Shown: positions 1 through 5,671 of the stretch, piece by piece
Layout: each line of letters begins with the position of its first letter
How positions within the stretch are numbered: the first letter of the stretch is position 1
DNA from: Coprothermobacter sp.
GTDB taxonomy: Bacteria > Coprothermobacterota > Coprothermobacteria > Coprothermobacterales > Coprothermobacteraceae
NCBI GenBank assembly: GCA_003476705.1
Contig: DMVM01000044.1
Location: 1 to 6,563 of the forward strand
Direction of reading: 5' to 3'
Length of the DNA: 6,563 nt
Program-made: the position numbers and the translations under genes
Notes under the pieces: model-generated
Databases searched by the model: none
Told to the model about the DNA's origin: nothing
The model's input: the letters and a program-made list of their open reading frames with translations, nothing else

Positions 1-165
1 TTCATCATAACCAGCGGCCCCTGCCAGATTTGCTGCATTCTGCAAAATGGACAAAGAAGAAGATGATAGATAATCTGTTATATCTCTTTTTCTCCTTTCA
101 AAAAACTCTGGAAACAAATCTGAAAACTCGTTTCCAAAAAACTCTTGGAATATATCATCAAACAT
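1..165 (-). CDS. Clp-family AAA+ ATPase, N-terminal fragment (runs off the window)
   Basis: Reading the minus strand from an ATG at 165-163 gives 55 codons with no stop, continuing past position 1. The protein starts MFDDIFQEFFGN, followed by a charged, Phe-rich stretch (residues 1-27). From about residue 28 (RDITDYLSSSSLSILQNAAN) it resembles the first helix of the Clp N-terminal repeat domain, where a 'lT..a..iL..A..lA' pattern precedes the 'TEHLL' motif, which would lie just outside the window. Clp ATPases (ClpA/ClpC/ClpB types) unfold proteins for degradation by ClpP or for disaggregation; this fragment cannot tell which. A strong AGGAGGTG lies at 184-177, 11 nt before the ATG, supporting the start. 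The gene lies downstream of rubredoxin on the same strand but is separated from it by a hairpin terminator, so it probably has its own promoter in 166-249. The family call rests on about 28 residues and is moderate. Confidence 0.55.
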   Translation of the reverse strand, partial: MFDDIFQEFFGNEFSDLFPEFFERRKRDITDYLSSSSLSILQNAANLAGAAGYDE

Positions 166-226
166 ATTCTGATTTACACCTCCTTTAAATTGAATGGTTG
201 ACTTTTTTAAGGCCTACTATTCTATA

Positions 227-248
227 CCCAATATGTGCTCCCAATATG
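227..248. repeat. Tandem 9-bp direct repeat CCCAATATG upstream of the clp gene
   Basis: CCCAATATG occurs at 227-235 and again at 240-248, separated by 4 nt (13-bp period). On the minus strand this reads CATATTGGG twice, directly upstream of a possible -10 element TATAGAAT (226-219) for the Clp-type gene starting at 165. The position suits an operator or activator site. It does not match the CtsR heptamer repeat or the CIRCE/HrcA inverted repeat that I know of for heat-shock genes. The repeat is directly seen; the regulatory role is inference. Confidence 0.4.
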
Positions 249-249
249 C

Positions 250-277
250 AAAGAGGCGGGCAGATGCCCGCCTCTTT
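250..277 (-). terminator. Rho-independent terminator after rubredoxin
   Basis: AAAGAGGCGGGC (250-261) and GCCCGCCTCTTT (266-277) form a perfect 12-bp stem with a 4-nt loop. It starts 28 nt downstream of the rubredoxin stop on the minus strand. The right arm on that strand ends in CTCTTT followed by GCAT, so the U-tract is short. The stem is symmetric and could act in both directions, but no plus-strand gene ends here. It separates rubredoxin from the clp gene transcriptionally. Confidence 0.8.
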
Positions 278-304
278 CACGTCAAATCAAACTTGGTCCA
301 CAAA

Positions 305-463
305 CTACTCTGCAGGTTCGAACATGTCCTTGGACGCACCACAAACTGGGCAAACCCAGTCTTCTGGTAGTTCTTCAAACGGTGTTCCGGGTGCTACTCC
401 ATTGTCCGGATCGCCCACCTCTGGATCATAAATAAAACCGCAAACTTGGCAGACATATTTCAT
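305..463 (-). CDS. Rubredoxin
   Basis: A 52-residue protein starts [20 protein letters not shown], with ATG at 463-461 and TAG at 307-305. It carries the full rubredoxin pattern: CxxCG at Cys5/Cys8 and CPxCG at Cys38/Cys41, which bind a single iron, plus the conserved Tyr12-Asp13-Pro14, Gly17-Asp18, the [12 protein letters not shown] segment (25-36) and the aromatic core (Tyr3, Phe29, Trp36). Length matches the usual 52-54 residues, so it is complete. Rubredoxins are small cytoplasmic one-electron carriers. In anaerobes they commonly feed rubrerythrin, superoxide reductase or flavodiiron proteins in oxygen and peroxide detoxification, but no such partner is in the window. AGGAGGTG at 478-471 places the ribosome 7 nt from the start. 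The gene is divergent from the sugar importer and appears monocistronic, with a consensus -10 upstream and a hairpin terminator downstream. Confidence 0.97.
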   Translation of the reverse strand: MKYVCQVCGFIYDPEVGDPDNGVAPGTPFEELPEDWVCPVCGASKDMFEPAE

Positions 464-484
464 ATTCTTCCACCTCCTATGAAA

Positions 485-513
485 ATTATACCGAATTTGT
501 TTTTAACGTTGCA
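485..513 (-). promoter_or_regulatory. Candidate promoter for rubredoxin
   Basis: A perfect -10 hexamer TATAAT lies on the minus strand at 490-485. With a 17-nt spacer the -35 position (513-508) reads TGCAAC, a poor match to TTGACA. Transcription would begin near 478, almost on the ribosome binding site, giving a leader of only about 15 nt. The -10 is clear and the -35 is not. Confidence 0.45.
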
Positions 514-541
514 CACAGTGAAATTTTAACTCCGTTTTAAC
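501..541. repeat. Three TTTTAAC elements in the divergent promoter region
   Basis: TTTTAAC occurs at 501-507, 524-530 and 535-541, with start-to-start distances of 23 and 11 bp, close to whole helical turns. They lie between the rubredoxin start and the sugar-importer start, just upstream of the candidate importer promoter. Helically phased repeats of this sort are typical of response-regulator or activator sites. The region is AT-rich, so chance is possible. Confidence 0.3.
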
Positions 542-548
542 AGTAATT

Positions 549-577
549 TTGCCTAGTCCTGACCTACAATATATTTA
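549..577 (+). promoter_or_regulatory. Candidate promoter for the sugar importer operon
   Basis: TTGCCT (549-554) and TATTTA (572-577) are separated by 17 nt and lie just before the importer's first gene. An alternative -10 is TACAAT (565-570), better in itself but with no recognisable -35. Either would give a short leader of roughly 15-25 nt. Neither is strong, so an activator may be needed. Confidence 0.3.
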
Positions 578-587
578 GTTTAATATT

Positions 588-595
588 GGGAGGTG
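588..595 (+). promoter_or_regulatory. Ribosome binding site that fixes the start of the sugar-binding protein
   Basis: GGGAGGTG, with core GGAGG at 589-593, sits 7 nt before the ATG at 601. The in-frame TTG at 586 precedes and overlaps this site, so it cannot be the real start. The ATG at 601 also puts a normal lipoprotein signal at the N-terminus. Confidence 0.85.
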
Positions 596-600
596 TCTAT

Positions 601-1713
601 ATGAAACGGTTCAAAGGGACAGCGTTAGTCCTCGTAGCGTTGCTGCTGGTAGTTGGCATCCTTGCTGGGTGTGCTCCGCAGCAGACAGCAAAGCAAAAAG
701 TTATCGGCATTGTGCTACCCACTAAAGACGAACCACGTTGGATTCAGGATGAAGCAAGGTTTAACGATGCACTAGAGGACACAGACTACAGTGCTGAAAT
801 CATGTTCAGTCAGGGCGATCCTGCACGTGAGAAGCAGAATGTGGAGACTTTGATCGGACAAGGCATAAAAGTGTTAATTCTTTGTGCTCATGATGCTGTT
901 GCTGCAGCAGCATCCGCCGAAGCAGCACGAGATGCTGGTGTCAAAGTGATCTCCTACGACAGACTCATTCTTGATACTGACGCTGTAGATTACTATGTAA
1001 CGTTCGACAGTGTTGAGGTAGGACGCAAACAGGGGCAATATCTCGTAGATCAGGCGTCCGGACAGAATAATCCATTGTACCTGTATGCTGGTGCTCTATC
1101 TGATAACAACTCATTCTTGTTCTTCCAGGGTGCTTGGGAAGTTCTGCAGCCGAAGATAGCTGACGGCACATTCGTGATTGCCAACTCCACTCAGGCTGAG
1201 GCGTTAAAAGATAAGAATAGCCTTACCAGAGACGAAATAGCTAATATTATTGGTCAAATCACTACTAACTGGGACTTCAATACTGCTAAGAACCTTGCTC
1301 AGGCTAACCTATCGTCAGCTCCAAAGACCCTTAAAGGTGATGTCTTCATACTTGCCCCTAACGACGGAACAGCAAGATCTATTGCTGACACATTTGCTGC
1401 AGATCCAGACATCACATCTTACGTGGTTACCGGTCAGGATGCTGAGAAACCCTCAGTGCAGTACATTATCGACGGAAAGCAATCCATGACAGTGTTTAAG
1501 GACGTACGAGTTTTAGTAAGAGATGCAATTAATGCTGCCATAACTTATCTTGAAGGCGGAGAGCCCGAAGCTACTACAACATACAACAATGGTGTTAAAG
1601 ATGTTCCTTCAAAGCCCTCTGAAGTTCAAGTAGTTGACAAGAACAATGTTAGAGAAATTCTAATAGATTCTGAATATTACACTGAAAGCGATTTTACTTG
1701 GCCTACTGAGTAG
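601..1713 (+). CDS. chvE: Sugar ABC transporter substrate-binding lipoprotein, ChvE/XylF-like
   Basis: This 370-residue extracellular receptor binds a monosaccharide and delivers it to the permease encoded downstream. Residues 1-24 are a lipoprotein signal: MKRFK, a hydrophobic core, then lipobox LAGC with Cys24 as the lipidated residue. The mature part is a two-lobed periplasmic-binding fold of the sugar type (Peripla_BP_4). By remembered comparison with ChvE and XylF, pocket motifs are present in order: PRW (Arg46), YDRLI (Asp120, Arg121), SDNN (about 168-170), PND (253-255), GQDAE (Asp280) and MTVFKD (Lys300). The C-terminal YNNGVKDVPS stretch is also ChvE-like. Length is normal for the family. 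The gene leads a three-gene operon, with 23 nt before the ATPase gene. ChvE and XylF relatives bind xylose, glucose, galactose or arabinose; the exact sugar here is unknown, and no catabolic genes are nearby to narrow it. Confidence 0.93.
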   Translation: MKRFKGTALVLVALLLVVGILAGCAPQQTAKQKVIGIVLPTKDEPRWIQDEARFNDALEDTDYSAEIMFSQGDPAREKQNVETLIGQGIKVLILCAHDAVAAAASAEAARDAGVKVISYDRLILDTDAVDYYVTFDSVEVGRKQGQYLVDQASGQNNPLYLYAGALSDNNSFLFFQGAWEVLQPKIADGTFVIANSTQAEALKDKNSLTRDEIANIIGQITTNWDFNTAKNLAQANLSSAPKTLKGDVFILAPNDGTARSIADTFAADPDITSYVVTGQDAEKPSVQYIIDGKQSMTVFKDVRVLVRDAINAAITYLEGGEPEATTTYNNGVKDVPSKPSEVQVVDKNNVREILIDSEYYTESDFTWPTE

Positions 1714-1736
1714 CAGAGAGAAATAGGTGAGATAAG

Positions 1737-3260
1737 ATGGACACCCCACTCATAGAGCTTAGAAACATAAGCAAGTCTTTTGGCGAAGTCCAAGTCCTTT
1801 TTGACGTCAATATGAAAGTCAAGGAAGGAGAAATTCACTGCCTAGTCGGTGAGAACGGCGCAGGAAAGAGCACTCTGATGAAGATTCTGAGTGGGGTGTA
1901 CCCTTATGGACAGTACAGCGGAGAAATACTCATTGAGGGGCACCCCGTCCAGTTTCACTCAATAAGGGACAGTGAAAAAGCTGGAATCTCCATAATATAT
2001 CAAGAACTCTCCTTGGTTCCCGAAATGATGGTTTATGAAAACATTTTCTTGAGCAACGAAATCAGAAAAGGACTGGTTGTAGATACAGAAAAGGAAATCG
2101 AAGAAGCAAGAAGATTACTAAATATGGTTAAGGCCGACTACATCAGTCCCACGGCAAAGGTGAGAAACCTCAGTGTAAGTATGCAGCAGTTAGTTGAGAT
2201 AGCCAAAGCCTTAAGTAGTAAACCAAAAGCTCTGATATTGGACGAACCAACTTCTGCTTTGAGTGAACTAGAAAGTGAAAACCTACTTAACCTACTCAAA
2301 GAACTCAAAGAAAGAGGCGTGACCATAATACTTATAAGTCACCGTCTAAAGGAAGTGCTGCAAGTAGCTGATTCTATTACTGTGCTCCGCGATGGACGTT
2401 CAGTAGCATATTTCGACAGAGACGAACAAGAAGTGGATGAAGCAACCATAATAAGATATATGGTGGGGCGTGAAATCACCAACCTATACCCACCTAAAAT
2501 AGCAGAGCCCACCGATGAAGTTGTTTTTGAGTTAAAGAACTGGACCGTCATAAATCCGGCCACGGGACGTTATCTAGCCAAAGACGTGAACCTAAGAATT
2601 CAGAGGGGCGAAATTGTGGGGCTTTTTGGGTTAATAGGAGCCGGTCGAACAGAGCTTGGGCTGGGCATTTTTGGGAATCCTTACGGCTACGTTGTGCAAG
2701 GTGAAATGTTTGTTGAAGGTAGGCAGGTAAGCCCAAGATCACCCGCTGAAGCTATAAAAAATGGTATTTTTTATTTAACTGAAGACCGCAAAGAAAGAGG
2801 CCTAATCTTGATAGAAACCATAAGGAAAAATATCGCTCTTGCGAACTTAAAGGCTGTTTCGCGTGGTCAAATAGTAGACGACGAGAGAGAAATCCAAGTA
2901 GCTAATAACTTTGTTTCACGTTTGAGCATAAAAGCTCCCAATGTGGAAGCGAAGATCTCCACATTAAGTGGAGGAACACAACAAAAAGTGCTCGTAGCGA
3001 AGGGACTATTTACTGAACCGAAGGTGCTTATTTTGGATGAGCCTACACGAGGTATTGACGTTGGTGCAAAGTTTGAAATCTACACCCTTATGAGAGAGCT
3101 AGCAAAGGAAGGGAAGGCTATCTTACTTATTTCCTCTGAGCTACCAGAAATACTTGGGATGAGTGATAGGATCTACGTTATGGGTCGTGGTCGTATTACT
3201 GGCGAACTCTCAGCTGAACAGGCTGATCAGGAAACTGTGATGAAATATGCCATCGACTAA
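1737..3260 (+). CDS. gguA: Sugar ABC transporter ATP-binding protein, two ATPase domains (GguA/XylG-like)
   Basis: This 507-residue cytoplasmic ATPase drives the importer. It has two fused nucleotide-binding domains, as in RbsA, MglA and XylG. Domain 1: Walker A GENGAGKST (38-46), Q-loop Gln89, signature LSVSMQQ (145-151, variant of LSGGQ), Walker B LILDEPT (167-172 region, Glu170) and H-loop His202. Domain 2: Walker A is GLIGAGRTE (298-306), with Arg in place of the usual Lys; signature LSGGTQQK (410-417), Walker B LILDEPTRGID (431-441), and no switch His (LISSELPE, 465-471). A degenerate second site is standard in this subfamily, so one site probably hydrolyses ATP poorly. The SGVYPYGQYSGEI segment (52-64) resembles the GguA/multiple-monosaccharide group. 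An AGGTGA ribosome site at 1725-1730 lies 6 nt before the ATG. The permease gene follows after 15 nt. Confidence 0.95.
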   Translation: MDTPLIELRNISKSFGEVQVLFDVNMKVKEGEIHCLVGENGAGKSTLMKILSGVYPYGQYSGEILIEGHPVQFHSIRDSEKAGISIIYQELSLVPEMMVYENIFLSNEIRKGLVVDTEKEIEEARRLLNMVKADYISPTAKVRNLSVSMQQLVEIAKALSSKPKALILDEPTSALSELESENLLNLLKELKERGVTIILISHRLKEVLQVADSITVLRDGRSVAYFDRDEQEVDEATIIRYMVGREITNLYPPKIAEPTDEVVFELKNWTVINPATGRYLAKDVNLRIQRGEIVGLFGLIGAGRTELGLGIFGNPYGYVVQGEMFVEGRQVSPRSPAEAIKNGIFYLTEDRKERGLILIETIRKNIALANLKAVSRGQIVDDEREIQVANNFVSRLSIKAPNVEAKISTLSGGTQQKVLVAKGLFTEPKVLILDEPTRGIDVGAKFEIYTLMRELAKEGKAILLISSELPEILGMSDRIYVMGRGRITGELSAEQADQETVMKYAID

Positions 3261-3269
3261 GAGGAGGTG
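3261..3269 (+). promoter_or_regulatory. Ribosome binding site that fixes the permease start
   Basis: GAGGAGGTG, with core AGGAGG at 3262-3267, begins directly after the ATPase stop codon and lies 8 nt before the ATG at 3276. An in-frame GTG at 3267 overlaps this site and is therefore an unlikely start. Confidence 0.85.
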
Positions 3270-3275
3270 TCAGAG

Positions 3276-4466
3276 ATGAATTCTTTTGGGCAGCACCTGA
3301 AGAAATTCTTGGTGGAAAACGTACGTGACTATGCAATGTTCGTCGCACTGATTGCCATAATGATTGTTTTTCAAGTGCTTTCTGGTGGAACATTCCTTTC
3401 TCCTGACAACATAACAAACTTGATAAACCAGACTGGGTATCTGGCAGTCCTCTCTATTGGTGTGACATTGGTCATAGTGATTAGGCACATTGACCTTTCT
3501 ATTGGATTCTTGTCCGGATTTCTCGGAGCTGTGGCAGCTAACCTAATGATGTTTTACCACTTTAACGCTCTTGCGGCAATTTTAGTAGTGCTACTTTTAG
3601 GTGCATTAGCCGGTTTACTTAATGGGTCTTTGGTTGCCTACTTGGGTATTCCATCTTTTATAGCTACCCTCGCGGGATGGATGGCATACCGTGGAGCTTT
3701 ACTACTTGCCACACGTGGTATGGGTACCATAATCATAAGAAATGAAACCTTTAATGCCATAGGAAACGGATTCATACCAGACATACCTGGTCTCGAAAAC
3801 TTCTTACCGGGCTACCATAAGCTTACCCTTTTCCTTGGTATTATTGCCGTTGTAGCCATAATTTGGTCTTCCATATCCAATCGTCGCCGTCAAATCCAAA
3901 GGGGAATTGAGCCCATACCCGTTGACATGTTCATATTGGAAATGATATTTATTACAGTTGGTTTGCTTTACATAACGCTGCAAATTGCAGCCTACAATGG
4001 AATTTCCTGGACACTGCTCATAGTTCTTGCTGTAACAATGATCTACTATTTCATAACAGAAAGAACAGTTCTGGGTCGCCACATTTATGCTGTTGGCGGC
4101 AATCCAGAGGCCGCTCAACTCAGCGGTATTGATGTGAAAAAGATCATACTCATTGTTTTCATGTCCATGGGAATGCTAGCGGGCCTCTCTGGAGTTCTCT
4201 TCGCTTCACGATTAAAATCGGCCACGACCACTGCTGGAACCATGTTCGAGTTGTACGCTATCGCCGGCGCATACATAGGCGGTGTATCTGCTGCAGGCGG
4301 TGTAGGAAAAGTTGTTAACTCACTCATAGGTGCCTTCGTCATGCAGACACTTCAAAATGGTATGTTGTTGCTGGGTGTAGACGTTTCACTTCAATACATC
4401 ATCCTAGGTGTAGTTCTTGCTATTGCCGTTATCTTCGATGTGGCTACGCGTTCCCGGGTGCGATAG
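3276..4466 (+). CDS. gguB: Sugar ABC transporter permease (GguB/XylH-like)
   Basis: This 396-residue inner-membrane protein forms the translocation channel, expected as a homodimer. It has about ten to twelve hydrophobic segments, beginning near residues 18-37 and ending near 371-388. It belongs to the BPD_transp_2 (RbsC/XylH) type. Family signatures include IDLSIG (72-77), where ribose-type permeases have a similar 'DLSVG' motif; the cytoplasmic coupling region GRHIYAVGGNPEAAQLSGI (267-285), which contacts the ATPase; and FELYAIAGAYIGGVSAAGG (324-342). A polar Arg-rich loop (about 202-210) splits the protein, accounting for its being longer than RbsC (about 320 residues) and matching XylH/GguB (about 390-400). 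The start is the ATG at 3276, chosen from the ribosome site. It is the last gene of the operon and is followed by a strong terminator 15 nt after the stop. Confidence 0.94.
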   Translation: MNSFGQHLKKFLVENVRDYAMFVALIAIMIVFQVLSGGTFLSPDNITNLINQTGYLAVLSIGVTLVIVIRHIDLSIGFLSGFLGAVAANLMMFYHFNALAAILVVLLLGALAGLLNGSLVAYLGIPSFIATLAGWMAYRGALLLATRGMGTIIIRNETFNAIGNGFIPDIPGLENFLPGYHKLTLFLGIIAVVAIIWSSISNRRRQIQRGIEPIPVDMFILEMIFITVGLLYITLQIAAYNGISWTLLIVLAVTMIYYFITERTVLGRHIYAVGGNPEAAQLSGIDVKKIILIVFMSMGMLAGLSGVLFASRLKSATTTAGTMFELYAIAGAYIGGVSAAGGVGKVVNSLIGAFVMQTLQNGMLLLGVDVSLQYIILGVVLAIAVIFDVATRSRVR

Positions 4467-4481
4467 GTCTTCACATATAAA

Positions 4482-4521
4482 AGTTAAAACAAGGCGGCCC
4501 CCACGCCGCCTTGTTTTAACT
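4482..4521. terminator. Strong bidirectional terminator after the importer operon
   Basis: AGTTAAAACAAGGCGGC (4482-4498) pairs perfectly with GCCGCCTTGTTTTAACT (4505-4521): a 17-bp stem with a 6-nt CCCCAC loop. The GC-rich top and A/T-rich base give a U-rich 3' end on both strands (TTGTTTT on plus; the mirror on minus, followed by TTTTATATG). It ends the importer transcript 15 nt after the permease stop and could also stop transcripts arriving from prfA-prmC on the other strand. Confidence 0.92.
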
Positions 4522-4870
4522 AAAATCTTTTCTTTTAACACAACTTACGACGATAATCAAATGGCGGCAGAGGTACGGTCTCAATCAAGTATTTTTTATG
4601 AGTAGGAAGTGTCCAAAACCATCTATAAGACTTGCAATTAACCTGCGTAAGAAAACTCTTGCCTTTCTAAAGGAATAGGAGTAGCAACTGAGGCTTGTAT
4701 TGACAGTTGGAATAGAAAAAATCCTTATTCGACAGGCTTATTCTTGCTGTGTTATTTTCGGTTACCGACCATTTTTGGGTAAAACTCAAGTTCGTTTCAT
4801 ACCAAAATACCCGAGGCCAATATAGTACAGTGATAATAAAGACTTCAACGTGCACATGACATGCAAAAAG
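4522..4870. other. Intergenic region between convergent units, no credible gene
   Basis: About 350 bp lie between the importer terminator and the prmC stop. Frames on both strands are short, lack ribosome binding sites and show no recognisable protein motifs. The longest plus-strand open stretch (4651-4779) has no start codon and is followed by the same frame to triple stops at 4831-4839. A perfect -35 hexamer TTGACA occurs at 4700-4705 but no good -10 follows. No tRNA-like or long hairpin structure is apparent. It could be decayed coding sequence, a small RNA locus or simple spacer. Confidence 0.5.
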
Positions 4871-5671
4871 TCACGAACTTGCAGAGAGAGTGCAAATGCG
4901 ATCGAATTGTGAAAGGTCCTTAGTAACTTCGTAAAGGAAGCCCAGGGATAAAGCAAGTTCCTTCAGCTCGCTTTCCACATAGCTGTCTATTTCGAGTATT
5001 ACTCTGCCCGTGTGAGACAAGTGAGACAAAGAGTAGGTCAAGATATTACGGAAAAGCATAACAGGATCTTCGGCGAATACCGCTTGAAGAGGTTCAAAGG
5101 TTTTTACGCTGTAATCCACGTCTTCGAACAATTCATAAGCGACGTACGGTGGATTGGAAATGATGAGATCAAACATACCATTTTCGGGCAAAGTACTAAC
5201 AATAGAAAGTCTGTCTTTTACTTCAAATTTCTCTGCGTTGTATTTCGTACACAGTTGGCCTACATGTGATATTTCTACTGCAACGCCTTGGCTTTTAGTA
5301 TTCTCCAAGAGCAAAGAGATAGCAATTGCACCACTACCGCTTCCGAAGTCCAGAAAAGAATTGAACGACTCTGTTAGCGCAAGTTCCACCAGGAGCTCTG
5401 TCTCATTACGCGGGATGAAAACGCCTGGCAATACGTAAAAGTCTCTTCCATAAAACGCCTCGTGACCAGTGATGTACGCAAAAGGCACATTCTCACCAAG
5501 TAGGTAAACAACCCTCCTGAGCTCACCTTCATCGACAATAATGTCTTTGTTAAGAGCAACATCAATTTTGCTAACACCGAAAATATAATTTACTAAGTTG
5601 TAAATGGTGGAATCTGGAACATCCGATGAGGCAGAACATCTTAACGTCTTGAATAAATCAAGCGCTTTCAT
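4871..5671 (-). CDS. prmC: Peptide chain release factor N5-glutamine methyltransferase PrmC/HemK
   Basis: This 266-residue cytoplasmic enzyme transfers a methyl group from S-adenosylmethionine to the side-chain amide of the Gln in the release-factor GGQ motif, raising termination efficiency. A small helical N-terminal domain (about 1-75) is followed by the family linker [13 protein letters not shown] (63-75) and [11 protein letters not shown] (86-96). The Rossmann-like catalytic domain has the SAM loop [10 protein letters not shown] (108-117, usually D.GTGSG) and the catalytic substrate-binding SNPPYV (172-177). Two motifs deviate: the usual 'ALxGGxDGL' segment reads [11 protein letters not shown] (197-207), and the late 'LEIG' reads LEID (226-229). 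Length is slightly short for the family (about 275-290) but the protein appears complete. The ATG overlaps the end of prfA by 14 nt, so translation is probably coupled to its own substrate's gene. No clear terminator follows closely. Confidence 0.93.
   Translation of the reverse strand: MKALDLFKTLRCSASSDVPDSTIYNLVNYIFGVSKIDVALNKDIIVDEGELRRVVYLLGENVPFAYITGHEAFYGRDFYVLPGVFIPRNETELLVELALTESFNSFLDFGSGSGAIAISLLLENTKSQGVAVEISHVGQLCTKYNAEKFEVKDRLSIVSTLPENGMFDLIISNPPYVAYELFEDVDYSVKTFEPLQAVFAEDPVMLFRNILTYSLSHLSHTGRVILEIDSYVESELKELALSLGFLYEVTKDLSQFDRICTLSASS

Noticed and set aside
198..431. Plus-strand open frame of 77 codons rich in Ser, Gly and Thr
   Set aside because: It is antisense to the rubredoxin gene, has no ribosome binding site, and its composition reflects the opposite-strand codons.
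586..600. TTG at 586 as the start of the sugar-binding protein
   Set aside because: It precedes and overlaps the Shine-Dalgarno sequence for the ATG at 601, and the five extra residues would spoil the N-terminus of the lipoprotein signal.
2620..2660. Arg in place of Lys in the second Walker A of the ATPase, considered as an inactivating mutation
   Set aside because: GAGRTE at this position is normal in RbsA/XylG-type double-domain sugar ATPases.
3804..4118. Minus-strand frame of 104 codons inside the permease gene
   Set aside because: It is fully antisense to a well-supported membrane protein gene, has no family resemblance, and nothing upstream suggests a start.
4651..4830. Plus-strand frame with one internal stop, considered as a decayed gene
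   Set aside because: There is no start codon or ribosome site, and I see no recognisable motif; a one-stop frame of this length can arise by chance.
4667..4855. Minus-strand 62-codon frame in the intergenic gap
   Set aside because: No Shine-Dalgarno sequence precedes it, and the translation resembles no family I recognise.
4841..4872. Possible terminator hairpin directly after prmC (GACTT / AAGTC on the minus strand, then TTTATTAT)
   Set aside because: The stem is only 5 bp with a large, poorly paired loop; the 4482-4521 stem is a far better stop for this strand.
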